Assembly: GCF_018904615.1 (NCBI RefSeq)
Contig: NZ_JADCNH010000020.1
Span: 1 to 64,000, forward strand
Direction of reading: 5' to 3'
Origin: Verticiella alkaliphila
GTDB lineage: Bacteria; Pseudomonadota; Gammaproteobacteria; Burkholderiales; Burkholderiaceae_B
DNA: 64,000 nucleotides
Shown: piece by piece, positions 1 to 9,071 of the stretch
Numbering within the stretch: the first letter of the stretch is position 1
Layout: each line of letters opens with the position of its first letter
Program-made: the position numbers and the translations under genes
The notes under the pieces: model-generated
Database searches by the model: none
Seen by the model: the letters and a program-made list of their open reading frames with translations, nothing else
What the model was told of the DNA's origin: nothing

Positions 1-23
1 CACGCCCCCGCACGCCCGCTGCG

Positions 24-2576
24 TTGAGTGCGGTGGCGCGCTGGGCCCGGGCGCTGGCCTTTGCCGGAGCCCTGGGGGCATCGGCCGCGCACGCCGCTTC
101 CGCCCCTTCCACTGGTCGCGCTGCCCCTGCACCGGCCCAGCCTGACGCACAGAGTCTGATCCTGCAGCCAGCGCAGATCTCGCCACGCAGCGGACCGGCA
201 CCATCGCCCGCGGCTGAGCCGGCTGCACCGCCCAGCCCGGAGGCTGCCGAGAAGGGGGCGGCGAGCGAACCTGCCGCAGTTGCCGCCCCACAGCCAGCGC
301 CCATGCCGTCGTCGCCGACGCCAGCGCCGCCGTCCGCGCCTTCTGCGCCTGCTGCGTCGTCCGGGGGAGCTCTTGCCGTCAGCATCACACCGCAGGTGCT
401 GTCTTCCCGGGCCGACATGGTGAGCGGCGGCGACGTGCTCATCCGTGTGCCTGTGCCGTCGCCCTACGCACCGCAGGACATCACCGTCCATCTGGGCACC
501 ACTGACATCACACGTCACTTCGTCGTATCGCGCGATCGCCAGCTCATCGGCCGCCTGACCGGCCTGCAGGTCGGGTCCGCGGTACTGCAGGTGCGGGTGC
601 GAGGGGAGGAGGCAGGCTCGCTCACCCTGGTCAACCACCCGGTGAGCGGTCCGCTCTTCGCCGGTCCCCAGGAGCAACCCTTCATCTGTCAGACGACGGA
701 GTTCAGCCTGCCGGGCGGCACGCGCCTGGGCGCGCCGCTGGATGCGAACTGCACGATCGCCACGCGGGTGGATTATTACTACCGGCCCGAGGGCGTGACG
801 GGCGGGGTGCTACGCCCGTTGCCCGAAGGGGAGACGCCCCCGGCGGACGTCGCCACCGTCACGCGGGAGGGCCAGGCGGTGCGCTATATCGTGCGCCTGC
901 AGACGGGCACGGTGAACCGGGCCATCTATCAGATCGCCGTGCTCCATGATCCCTACGAGGATCCAGACGTGACGCCGTGGCGCGGCTGGACGGGCTGGAA
1001 CAACCGTCTCGTCTTCGCCTTCGGGGGCGGTTGCAATGGCGGCTGGTACCGGCAGGGCGCCTCGGTGGGCGACGTGCTCAATGCGCACATGATCGAGCAG
1101 GGGTATGCGGTGGCCTCATCCTCGCTCAACGTCTTCGGCAACAACTGCAATGAACTGCTCGCGGCCGAGACGATGGCCATGGTGAAGGCGCGCTTCATCA
1201 CGACCTTCGGCGTGCCACGCTTCACGATCGGCTGGGGCTGCTCGGGTGGCTCCTACCAGCAGCACTACATCGCCGACGCCTACCCCGGGTTGCTCGACGG
1301 CATCATCCCGGGCTGCAGCTTTCCCGATCTGCTCGCCACCATCACCATGCTGGCCGACGTGACGCTGATGCGGCACTACTTCCAGAGCGATGAGAGCCTG
1401 CCCTTCAGCGCAGACCAGCAACGCGTGGTGGCGGGGGTGGCAAGCCTGGCGACGCTGCAGAATCCGGACATCGAACGCGGGGTCAAGCGCATTGCCGCCA
1501 CCGGCATCGTGCCCGACGGGCTGCCGCGCACCTTGCTCTTCGACCCGGCGAGCAATCCATCAGGCGTGCGCGTGGACGTGTTCTCCCACGGCATCAATGT
1601 CTTCGGCCGGGATCCGGATAGCGGCAGTGCCCTGCGCCCGCTGGACAACGTGGGCGTGCAGTACGGGCTGCAGGCCTTGAAGGGTGGGCAGATCTCCATG
1701 GCCCAGTTCCTTGATCTGAACGAGAAGATCGGCGGCTTCGATCGCTATGGGACGCACTCGACGGAACGCTCGCAGGGCGCGCCCGGCGCCCTGCAGGCGG
1801 CCTATGCGGCGGGGCTCGTCACCGGCAAGGGCGGGCTCGCGAACATCCCGATCATCGATTACCGGGCCTACACGGACGATCTGCCCGCGGGCGACATGCA
1901 CCTGCGCTATCACTCGTTCTCGCTGCGCTCGCGCCTGGCGGGCACTTCCAGCGCAGCGGCCAATCACGTCATGTTCGTCGAGGACGCGCGCCATGGGCTG
2001 TACTCGACGGCAAGCCCCTTGCTGCGCCGTGCCCTGGCCGCGATGGATGCATGGCTCACCGCCATCGATCAGGATATGGCGCCCGGCTCGCCGGTAGAGA
2101 AGGTGGCGCGCAATCGGCCCGAGCACCTCGTGGACACCTGCATGACGCGCGATGCCACGCCCACGGCCGTCGAGGAGCCCATGAATGCCCTGGGTGGACG
2201 CTGCGCCACGCTGTACCCGGCGCCCGCCGGGGCCCACGTGGCAGCGGGTGCACCGATCGCGGGGGATGCACTCAAGTGCCGATTGCAGCCGCTGGATCCG
2301 GCCGCGTACCCGGTGGCGCCGACGCCGGCGCAATGGGAGCAGTTGCAGCGTATCTTTCCGCAAGGCGTGTGCGACTGGAGCCGGCCGGGCGTGGGGCAGG
2401 ATCAACGCGGCACGGCCTGGGCGCGGTATCCGTCCCGGCCCGTCATTCCTGCCGCGGCGGGCAGTGCGGCCACGGGTGCCGGCTTGGCGAGTGCGCCTGC
2501 GGCCGTGCCCGCCGCAGCCGATACCGCACGCGGGGTCGAGTCCACGGCCGCCATGGCCGCAAGCGCTGCGCGCTGA
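24..2576 (+). CDS. DUF6351 family exported hydrolase-like protein (possibly 5'-partial)
   Basis: Probable secreted alpha/beta-hydrolase-like protein of the family labelled DUF6351; substrate unknown. The N-terminus resembles a Sec signal (hydrophobic run ending AHA at residues 22-24), followed by a Pro/Ala-rich low-complexity linker to about residue 125 and then the conserved domain to about residue 780. A nucleophile-elbow-like GCSGGS motif makes Ser407 a candidate catalytic serine, and several Cys residues fit an exported disulfide protein. The listed start is TTG. The frame is open to the left window edge, so the true start may lie before base 1; GTG at 33 is another option. It converges with the DUF72 gene. 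The family call is by overall resemblance; function is not known. Confidence 0.75.
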   Translation: MSAVARWARALAFAGALGASAAHAASAPSTGRAAPAPAQPDAQSLILQPAQISPRSGPAPSPAAEPAAPPSPEAAEKGAASEPAAVAAPQPAPMPSSPTPAPPSAPSAPAASSGGALAVSITPQVLSSRADMVSGGDVLIRVPVPSPYAPQDITVHLGTTDITRHFVVSRDRQLIGRLTGLQVGSAVLQVRVRGEEAGSLTLVNHPVSGPLFAGPQEQPFICQTTEFSLPGGTRLGAPLDANCTIATRVDYYYRPEGVTGGVLRPLPEGETPPADVATVTREGQAVRYIVRLQTGTVNRAIYQIAVLHDPYEDPDVTPWRGWTGWNNRLVFAFGGGCNGGWYRQGASVGDVLNAHMIEQGYAVASSSLNVFGNNCNELLAAETMAMVKARFITTFGVPRFTIGWGCSGGSYQQHYIADAYPGLLDGIIPGCSFPDLLATITMLADVTLMRHYFQSDESLPFSADQQRVVAGVASLATLQNPDIERGVKRIAATGIVPDGLPRTLLFDPASNPSGVRVDVFSHGINVFGRDPDSGSALRPLDNVGVQYGLQALKGGQISMAQFLDLNEKIGGFDRYGTHSTERSQGAPGALQAAYAAGLVTGKGGLANIPIIDYRAYTDDLPAGDMHLRYHSFSLRSRLAGTSSAAANHVMFVEDARHGLYSTASPLLRRALAAMDAWLTAIDQDMAPGSPVEKVARNRPEHLVDTCMTRDATPTAVEEPMNALGGRCATLYPAPAGAHVAAGAPIAGDALKCRLQPLDPAAYPVAPTPAQWEQLQRIFPQGVCDWSRPGVGQDQRGTAWARYPSRPVIPAAAGSAATGAGLASAPAAVPAAADTARGVESTAAMAASAAR

Positions 2577-2587
2577 CGGGGTCGGCC

Positions 2588-3496
2588 TCAGCCCAGGGCG
2601 TCGAGGGCCTGCACGATACCCCGGGCGTTGACCACGCCCTGGTCGTCGCGATTGGTGTTCACGACGACATGCAGGCGCTTCGCTTGGGCCGCGAGCAGGC
2701 GCGCCGATTCGGCAAGCTCCGCCAGCTCCTGCGGCGTATACACGTAGTCGAAGCGGCCGCCCGAATGGCCGCCGGCGTGATCCCAGGCGCGGGTGTTGCG
2801 GCCATGCAGACGCACCATGGCGATGTCAGGGTGTGTCGCGGCCCAGATGGCCGGCACTGTGCGCTCACCTACCTGGGGCGCGTCGACCACCACGTGTACC
2901 GCCCCCACATCCCGCAGCAGGCCCAGTGTGTCGGCGGTGGCGCGCTCATCCGCGAACCAGCTGCGGTGCCGGAATTCGAAGGCCGGGATGAGGCCTTCCA
3001 GACCGCGAGCACACGACAGCACCTGCTGGCGACCGGCCACATTGGCACGGACCCAGCCCGGCAGCTGACAGAGCACTGTGCCGAGCCGGTCAGCCTGGCG
3101 CAGGGGCTCGATGCCCAGCGTGAAGCGATGCCACAACTCGCGCAACGCCGTCGCGGGCAAGGCATTCGGCAGGATCGTCGCGTCCGGCGGCCCGTCGAAC
3201 GCCTCGCGGACCTCGGCGGGCAGGGCGCGCAGGGGCGTCGGGTGGCCCGTCAGCGCACGAAACGCCTTGACGTTGATCGTGAATCCCTCAGGGCTGCGCT
3301 GTGCCCAGCCGTGGGTCATGACCGGGTCCGGCATCCCGTAGTAGGTGGCGTCGATCTCCACCAGGGGGAACTGGCTGGCGTAATAAGGCAGGCGCTGCGC
3401 CGGGCGGGTGACCTCGGGCGGGTAGAAGCGCCCGGTGGCGAGCAGGCCGCGATCCGCGAACGAGGCCGTACCGACGAGGATGGTCGAAGATGGCAT
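2588..3496 (-). CDS. DUF72 (YecE-like) TIM-barrel protein
   Basis: Conserved DUF72/YecE-family protein of 302 aa with no firmly established biochemical role. Typical features are an opening ILVGTASF-like strand, a FYP segment, the LVEIDATYY strand (FPLVEINSTFY-like in relatives) and a FEFRHRSW block in the middle. The full length of the family is present. I chose the ATG at 3496 because the conserved barrel begins at once there; the open frame runs on for hundreds of codons antisense to the helicase, which is not real coding. Divergent from the helicase gene with a 57-bp shared upstream region. Confidence 0.85.
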   Translation of the reverse strand: MPSSTILVGTASFADRGLLATGRFYPPEVTRPAQRLPYYASQFPLVEIDATYYGMPDPVMTHGWAQRSPEGFTINVKAFRALTGHPTPLRALPAEVREAFDGPPDATILPNALPATALRELWHRFTLGIEPLRQADRLGTVLCQLPGWVRANVAGRQQVLSCARGLEGLIPAFEFRHRSWFADERATADTLGLLRDVGAVHVVVDAPQVGERTVPAIWAATHPDIAMVRLHGRNTRAWDHAGGHSGGRFDYVYTPQELAELAESARLLAAQAKRLHVVVNTNRDDQGVVNARGIVQALDALG

Positions 3497-3553
3497 GATG
3501 TCTGTACGAATATCCAGTATCGTATCCATTTTGCCGTGTGCCGTGGTGCCCTG

Positions 3554-5626
3554 ATGTCCGACCCTGTTTCTCCTGATCCGCTGGACAGCCTCAACCCCGA
3601 GCAGCGTCGTGCAGCCACCTTCGGCGCCGAAGGGCCCGGGCTGCCGCCGCCGCTCCTCGTGATCGCGGGGGCGGGCTCCGGCAAGACCACGACGCTCGCC
3701 CACCGGGTGGCGCATCTGCTGCGTCAGGGGGCGGATCCGCATCGTCTGCTGCTCCTCACCTTCTCCCGGCGCGCGGCACAGGAGATGGAGCGTCGCGTGG
3801 GCGCCGTGCTGCAGCAGTCCCTTGGGCGCGAAGGCACCCCGCCAGCCCTGCCGTGGGCCGGCACCTTCCACGCCGTGGGTGCAAGGCTGCTGCGGCAGTA
3901 CGCCGGCCGCATTGGCTTGTCCGAGGATTTCAGCATCCACGACCGGGGCGACGCCGAGGACCTGATGGGTATGGTGCGTCAGGCCCGAGGCCTCGATGCG
4001 CAGGCGCAGCGCTTTCCCTTGAAGGGCACGTGTCTCGCGATCTACTCGCGGGTCGTGAACAGCCAGCAGCCGCTGGGCGACGTGCTGCATCAGGCGTTCC
4101 CCTGGTGTAGCGCCTGGGCAGGCGAGCTGCATGCGCTCTTCGGTGCCTACGTCGAGGCCAAGCAGGCCCAGCAGGTGCTCGATTACGACGACTTGTTGCT
4201 CTACTGGGCGGGCATGATGGCCGAGCCTGCCATCGCGGCCGAACTCGACGCGGCCTTCGATCACGTGCTGGTGGACGAGTATCAGGACACCAATCGCCTG
4301 CAGTCTGCGATCCTCCTGGGCATGAAGCCGCACGGGCGCGGCGTCACGGTGGTGGGCGACGATGCGCAGTCGATCTACGGCTTTCGCGCGGCGACCGTGC
4401 GCAACATCCTGGACTTCCCGGGGCACTTCACGCCGCCTGCGGACATCATCGCACTGGAGCGCAACTACCGCTCGACCCAGCCCATTCTCGCGGCGTCCAA
4501 CGCCGTGATCGCGCGCGCGGCCGAGCGTCATGCCAAGACGCTCTGGACGGACCGCGAGGCGAGCCAGCGGCCGGAGCTGGTCAACGTGTCGGACGAAGCG
4601 GGCCAGGCCCGCTGGGTTGCCGATCAGGTGCTCGAGCGGCGCGAGGAGGGCGTGCGTCTGACCTCGCAAGCCGTGCTATTCCGTACGGCCACGCACAGCG
4701 CGATGCTCGAGCTGGAGCTCGTGCGGCGCAATATTCCGTTCAAGAAATTCGGCGGCCTGCGCTTTCTCGAGGCCGGCCACATCAAGGACGTCCTGTCGCT
4801 GTTGCGCTGGGCGCAGAATCCGCGTAACCGGCTGGCCGGGTTCCGGGCGGCTCAACTCGTCCCGGGCATCGGGCCCGCGCGCTCGGCCCGGCTGCTGGAC
4901 GCCATGGCAGCGCACGCCGAGCCAGTCAGCGCGCTGGCCGAATTCGATCCCGGTGCCGGTGCGGCACAGCCTTGGGCCGCCTTCGCCGGCGTGATCCAAG
5001 CCTTGGCCCGCACGCCGGCCTGGCCGGCCGATCTGGAGCGGGCGGTGGCCTGGTACGACGAGCAGATCGAGCGCCTGCACGACGAGGTGCCCGTGCGGCG
5101 CAAGGATCTGGAGCAGCTCGTGCGCATCGCCGCGACGTATCCCACGCGCGAGCGCTTTCTCACGGATCTCGCCCTCGATCCGCCCGATGCCACGAGCGGG
5201 GAATCCGGCGTGCCCTCGCGCGACGAGGATTACCTCATTCTCTCCACCATCCATTCGGCCAAAGGGCAGGAGTGGCACAGCGTGTATCTGCTGAATGCGG
5301 TCGATGGCTGCATCCCGTCGGATCTGGCCACGGGCGAGACCGAGGAGATCGAGGAGGAACGCCGCCTGCTATACGTAGCTCTGACGCGAGCCAAGACCCG
5401 GTTGCAGCTGGTGGTGCCGCAACGCTTCTACATCCGCCAGCAGGGTCCGGGCGGCGACCGCCACGTGTATGCGGCCCGCACGCGTTTCATCGAAGACGGC
5501 ATGCTTGCACTGTTCGAACGCAAACCCACCGCGCCCTTGCCGCCCGGCATGGCACAGGCGCCGCCGGAGCCCGGACGAGGCCCGGCGATCGATCTGGCGG
5601 CCCGCATGCGGGCTCACTGGCGCTAG
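3554..5626 (+). CDS. ATP-dependent DNA helicase, UvrD/Rep superfamily 1
   Basis: 3'-5' DNA helicase of the UvrD/PcrA/Rep group, 690 aa, presumably acting in DNA repair or replication restart. Visible motifs are a Q motif (LNPEQRRA, residues 13-20), Walker A GAGSGKTT (39-46), Walker B VDEYQDTN (240-247), the VVGDDAQSIYGFR block, QxxRS-like NYRST, and the C-terminal STIHSAKGQEW and VALTRAK motifs. Shorter than E. coli UvrD and without an obvious extra C-terminal domain, so it is probably a paralogue rather than UvrD itself. The ATG at 3554 starts just before the Q motif; in-frame sequence further upstream lies inside the neighbouring genes and lacks helicase character. Confidence 0.9.
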   Translation: MSDPVSPDPLDSLNPEQRRAATFGAEGPGLPPPLLVIAGAGSGKTTTLAHRVAHLLRQGADPHRLLLLTFSRRAAQEMERRVGAVLQQSLGREGTPPALPWAGTFHAVGARLLRQYAGRIGLSEDFSIHDRGDAEDLMGMVRQARGLDAQAQRFPLKGTCLAIYSRVVNSQQPLGDVLHQAFPWCSAWAGELHALFGAYVEAKQAQQVLDYDDLLLYWAGMMAEPAIAAELDAAFDHVLVDEYQDTNRLQSAILLGMKPHGRGVTVVGDDAQSIYGFRAATVRNILDFPGHFTPPADIIALERNYRSTQPILAASNAVIARAAERHAKTLWTDREASQRPELVNVSDEAGQARWVADQVLERREEGVRLTSQAVLFRTATHSAMLELELVRRNIPFKKFGGLRFLEAGHIKDVLSLLRWAQNPRNRLAGFRAAQLVPGIGPARSARLLDAMAAHAEPVSALAEFDPGAGAAQPWAAFAGVIQALARTPAWPADLERAVAWYDEQIERLHDEVPVRRKDLEQLVRIAATYPTRERFLTDLALDPPDATSGESGVPSRDEDYLILSTIHSAKGQEWHSVYLLNAVDGCIPSDLATGETEEIEEERRLLYVALTRAKTRLQLVVPQRFYIRQQGPGGDRHVYAARTRFIEDGMLALFERKPTAPLPPGMAQAPPEPGRGPAIDLAARMRAHWR

Positions 5627-5666
5627 GGGGTGACAGTTCGGTATCATCGGTGCAGTAATGCCGAAT

Positions 5667-5681
5667 TGCTACTCATTTTCA
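5667..5681 (+). promoter_or_regulatory. Candidate Fur box upstream of sodA
   Basis: A 7-1-7 site (left half 5667-5673, right half 5675-5681) matches the Fur core TGATAAT-N-ATTATCA at 11 of 14 positions and ends 13 bases before the sodA ATG. Iron repression of Mn-type sodA by Fur is established in enterobacteria. Here it is inferred only from the motif and its position. Confidence 0.4.
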
Positions 5682-5694
5682 TTTGGAGAAGGTC

Positions 5695-6306
5695 ATGGCT
5701 TACACGCTGCCGAAGTTGCCTTATGCCTACGATGCGCTGGAACCCAACGTCGATGCTCAGACGATGGAGATCCACTACACCAAGCATCACCAGACCTACA
5801 TCAACAACCTGAACGCCGCGCTCGAGAGCGCCAAGGTCGCCGAGCAGCCCGTCGAGAAGCTCATCGCGAACATCGACGCGCTGCCCGAATCCATCCGCAC
5901 GGCGGTGCGCAACAATGGGGGCGGCCATGCCAACCATTCGCTCTTCTGGACGGTGATGTCGCCCAACGGTGGCGGTGCGCCCTCGGGCGCCCTGGCCGCG
6001 GCGATCGACAAGGATCTCGGCGGTCTCGACGCGTTCAAGGAGGCCTTCACCAAGGCGGCCACGAGCCGGTTCGGCAGCGGCTGGGCCTGGCTTTCGGTCG
6101 ACAAGAGCAAGAAGCTCGTCGTGGAGAGCACCGGCAACCAGGACAGCCCCCTCATGACCGGCAATACGCCGATCCTCGGCCTGGACGTGTGGGAGCATGC
6201 CTACTACCTGAAGTACCAGAACCGTCGCCCGGAATACATCGCCGCGTTCTACAACGTGGTCGATTGGGACGAGGTGGCCCGCCGCTACGAGGCCGCCATC
6301 GCCTGA
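5695..6306 (+). CDS. sodA: Superoxide dismutase, Mn-type
   Basis: Cytoplasmic superoxide dismutase (2 superoxide to O2 + H2O2), 203 aa, the normal family length. Metal ligands are visible as His27, His81, Asp164 and His168 (DVWEHAYY). The [10 protein letters not shown] block and the Gln in GNQD (Gln149) are characteristic of the Mn rather than the Fe subfamily, although cambialistic activity cannot be excluded. The ATG at 5695 has a good ribosome-binding site (GGAGAAGG) and begins with the family's MAYTLP-like start. First gene of a tight run with a ZIP transporter (10-base gap) and CorA (3-base gap), which suggests a metal-supply operon. A Fur-like box lies directly upstream. Confidence 0.93.
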   Translation: MAYTLPKLPYAYDALEPNVDAQTMEIHYTKHHQTYINNLNAALESAKVAEQPVEKLIANIDALPESIRTAVRNNGGGHANHSLFWTVMSPNGGGAPSGALAAAIDKDLGGLDAFKEAFTKAATSRFGSGWAWLSVDKSKKLVVESTGNQDSPLMTGNTPILGLDVWEHAYYLKYQNRRPEYIAAFYNVVDWDEVARRYEAAIA

Positions 6307-6316
6307 CAGGTGACGC

Positions 6317-7219
6317 ATGCACCCGCTGGAATCCGCCCGTCCCTCCTCGCGCACCCACTGGGTGCGCCGCAGTCTTGGCCTGTGCATCGTCGGTGCCGGC
6401 ATGCTGATCCTGATGTACCAGGTGTGGCAGGCCCTGTGGCAACCTGACAGTGTGGTGATGGACGCGTTGCTGGGTGGGTTGGTGGCTGCGGGTGCGACCG
6501 CATTGGGCGCTGTCCCGGTGCTGTTCTCGCAGCGGTTGTCCGAGCGCACGCAGGATTCGCTGTTCGGATTCGGGGCCGGCGTCATGCTGGCCGCCTGTGC
6601 GTTCTCGCTCGTCATTCCCGGTATCGCGGCTGCCCAGGCGCAGGGTGCGGGGCAATGGGGGGCGCCGGGCATCATGGCCGCTGCCGTGCTGCTCGGGGCA
6701 GCCTTGCTGCTGCTGCTCGATCGGGCGTTGCCTCACGAGCATTTCATCAAGGGCCTCGAAGGGCGCGAGGCTGCGCGCCTGCGCCGGGCGTGGCTCTTCG
6801 TCTTTGCCATCGCCTTGCACAATCTGCCGGAGGGGCTCGCCATTGGCGTCGCCTTCGCCGGCACGACGGGGCCTCAGGCCAGCGCGCTCACCACCGGTAT
6901 TGCGATCCAGGACGTGCCGGAAGGACTCGTGGTCGCGCTCGCGCTGGTCTCGGCCGGCTATTCCCGTGTGTTTTCGGTCGTGCTCGCAGCCGCGACAGGG
7001 CTGGTCGAGCCCCTCGGTGCGGTGCTCGGCGCCACCATCATCGGTGTCTCCGAAGCCCTGCTTCCCTGGGGGTTGGGCATCGCCGCCGGCGCCATGCTGT
7101 TCGTCATCAGCCACGAGATCATCCCGGAGTCCCATCGCAAGGGGCACGAGGTGAGCGCCACGGTCGGGCTGATGATAGGCTTTGTCCTCATGATGATGCT
7201 GGACACCGCGCTGGGGTAG
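6317..7219 (+). CDS. ZIP-family divalent metal transporter
   Basis: Inner-membrane ZIP (GufA/ZupT-like) transporter of 300 aa, importing Zn, Fe or Mn. About eight hydrophobic helices are visible. The metal-binding signatures HNLPEGLA (about residue 174) and DVPEGL in the two central helices, plus HEIIPES near the C-terminus, form the expected binuclear site. An acidic/basic loop (LPHEHF) separates helices. It starts 10 bases after sodA and ends 3 bases before corA, so it is probably co-transcribed. The neighbourhood suggests Mn or Fe as a physiological substrate, but the family is promiscuous and the sequence does not decide. Confidence 0.88.
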   Translation: MHPLESARPSSRTHWVRRSLGLCIVGAGMLILMYQVWQALWQPDSVVMDALLGGLVAAGATALGAVPVLFSQRLSERTQDSLFGFGAGVMLAACAFSLVIPGIAAAQAQGAGQWGAPGIMAAAVLLGAALLLLLDRALPHEHFIKGLEGREAARLRRAWLFVFAIALHNLPEGLAIGVAFAGTTGPQASALTTGIAIQDVPEGLVVALALVSAGYSRVFSVVLAAATGLVEPLGAVLGATIIGVSEALLPWGLGIAAGAMLFVISHEIIPESHRKGHEVSATVGLMIGFVLMMMLDTALG

Positions 7220-7222
7220 GTC

Positions 7223-8242
7223 ATGGTGGATGCGGGCGAGCAGGGGGGCGACGCCGGGCTGGCGGCCCGGGAAGGCGAGGTGGTCGCGTGCGTCGCCTAC
7301 GTGGACGGGCGGCGCGTGGCCGATGTGCCGCTCGAGGACATCGAGACGCATGTGAGCGACAAGCGCGGCCTGCTCTGGATCGGACTCTTCGAGCCGCGCC
7401 CCGAGCTCGTCGTGGACGTGGCAAGGCGCCTGGGGGCGACCGACCAGGCCATCGACGAGCTCTGTGAAGGACACCGCCGCCCGCGCCTCATCGACTTCGG
7501 CCATGAGCTCCTCGTCGTGGCCACGACCGTGGGCACGATCGAGAACCGCTTCGTCTTCGGCACCACGCTGTTCCTCATCGGCAAGGGCTTTCTGCTCACT
7601 GTGCGCCGAGGGCCGTCGAGCCCCTTCAGCGGCGTGCGCCGCAGGCTCGAGGCCGCGCCCGAGCTTCTGTCGCACGGCAGCGGCTATGTCGCGGCCGAAC
7701 TGCTTGATCTGCTCGTCGATGGCTACTTCCAGACCGCCAACGATCAGGAAGCCCGCATCGAGAATCTCGAGCAGAAGCTCTTCATCCGGGGCATGACGGA
7801 CGCGGACATTCGCAAGCTCTACCGCCTGCGCCGCGACCTGCTGCGGTTTCGCATCTCCATTTCGCCGCTGGCCGACGTCTGCCGCAAGCTCTCGCGCGTG
7901 GACACGCCCGAGATCGACCCCATCGGGCGGCCATACTTCACGGAAGTCGCCGAGCGCGTGCAACGCGTCACCGAGCTCGTCGATGCCTTGCGCGAAGCGC
8001 TGGCCTTCGCCTTCGAAGCGAGCCTGATGCTCGGGCAGAGCCAGCAGAACGACGTCGTGCGCCGGCTTGCCGCCTGGGCAGCCATCCTGGCGGTGCCCAC
8101 GGCCATCGCGGGCATCTACGGCATGAATTTCCAGAACATGCCTGAACTCAGCTGGCGTTATGGCTATCCGCTGGTGATGAGCGGGATGGCCGCGGTGTGC
8201 GGCGCGCTGTACGTCGGGTTCAAGCGCGCCAAGTGGCTGTGA
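7223..8242 (+). CDS. corA: CorA-family Mg2+/divalent cation channel
   Basis: CorA-type 2-TM-GxN transporter, 339 aa. The large N-terminal cytoplasmic domain with long helices ends in two C-terminal transmembrane segments. The selectivity motif GMN is at residues 300-302 (YGMNF), followed by a periplasmic loop and the last helix ending in a basic tail (KRAKWL). Normal CorA length; ZntB-like Zn efflux is the main alternative within the superfamily. Starts 3 bases after the ZIP gene, so translational coupling is likely. Converges with the DNA glycosylase gene. Confidence 0.88.
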   Translation: MVDAGEQGGDAGLAAREGEVVACVAYVDGRRVADVPLEDIETHVSDKRGLLWIGLFEPRPELVVDVARRLGATDQAIDELCEGHRRPRLIDFGHELLVVATTVGTIENRFVFGTTLFLIGKGFLLTVRRGPSSPFSGVRRRLEAAPELLSHGSGYVAAELLDLLVDGYFQTANDQEARIENLEQKLFIRGMTDADIRKLYRLRRDLLRFRISISPLADVCRKLSRVDTPEIDPIGRPYFTEVAERVQRVTELVDALREALAFAFEASLMLGQSQQNDVVRRLAAWAAILAVPTAIAGIYGMNFQNMPELSWRYGYPLVMSGMAAVCGALYVGFKRAKWL

Positions 8243-8293
8243 CGCCAGGCAGGCCGGCGCGCCGCGCGCGGGGCCAGCGGGCGCGACGTCGGT

Positions 8294-9022
8294 CTATCCG
8301 ACAGCCTTGACCGTCGTCACGCGGGTGTAGTGCACGCCTTCCTGCTGGCCCCGCCGCAGCGGATTGCGCGTGGCGTAAGGCGCAAAGCCCGCATCGACGA
8401 AGCGGTACGGCAAGTGCTCGTCGCGTCCCGTAGGAATGCCCAGGCGCGTCGTCTGGATCACGGCGCCAGGCTCGGCCCCGACGTCCTCCAGGAAGAAATC
8501 CTCCGTGAACCATCGACCGTTCCACTCGGGTACCCGCAAGCCGAGGGCGCGGCAGAGCAGTGTCTGCCCCGCGCACAGCGCCGAGGGCGGGCGCGGGCTG
8601 CCGTCGAACCGCGGATTGAGCGCCTGCATGCGCGCGAGCGACGCCGGGCCGCTGCGCTCGTCCTGCCAGGGATGGCCGGATTTGATGAGGACGGCGTTGC
8701 CGGCGCCATGCGCACCGATATTGAGGGAATCGCCGCCGCGGGCATAGTAGAGGTACAGCATGCCGCCCGTCTCCTCGAAGAGCGGCGCGCGCTTGGCCGT
8801 GAAGCCCAGCGAGGCATGGCTGCCCCGTTCGTCCAGGCAATAGGCCTCGGTCTCGATGATGCGCGCGGACAGCCACAGACCGTCCAGGCGTCGGCGCAAT
8901 ACCTTGCCGAGGAGCGCCTGGGCGAGCGCGAGCGGCGGCTGGTCGAAGAAGGCGTGGGGCAGGGCAGGCGGGCCTGGCCAGGGCGGGTGTTGTATCGCGG
9001 AAACGGTGGTGCGCGCAGTCAT
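8294..9022 (-). CDS. DNA-3-methyladenine glycosylase (AAG/MPG type)
   Basis: Base-excision repair glycosylase of the alkyladenine (AAG/MPG) family, which removes 3-methyladenine and related lesions; 242 aa. Recognised from ALLGKVL, the IIETEAY strand carrying the catalytic Glu, the SHAS/GMLYLYYARG block with its intercalating Tyr, the NIGA/AVLIKS segment and a final GxPxG stretch. The ATG at 9022 gives a normal N-terminus. A longer frame starting at 9073 would overlap the divergent pldA start and has no family residues, so I rejected it. Divergent from pldA with about 50 bases between starts. Confidence 0.88.
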   Translation of the reverse strand: MTARTTVSAIQHPPWPGPPALPHAFFDQPPLALAQALLGKVLRRRLDGLWLSARIIETEAYCLDERGSHASLGFTAKRAPLFEETGGMLYLYYARGGDSLNIGAHGAGNAVLIKSGHPWQDERSGPASLARMQALNPRFDGSPRPPSALCAGQTLLCRALGLRVPEWNGRWFTEDFFLEDVGAEPGAVIQTTRLGIPTGRDEHLPYRFVDAGFAPYATRNPLRRGQQEGVHYTRVTTVKAVG

Positions 9023-9071
9023 GGCAAACAGTGTAAGCTCGCCCAGCACCCCCTCCTGTCGAGTTCCCCCC

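Noticed and set aside
2051-3553. Upstream extension of the helicase frame by about 500 codons
   Set aside because: It runs through the DUF6351 3' end and the antisense of the DUF72 gene with no helicase-related sequence; ATG 3554 is the sensible start.
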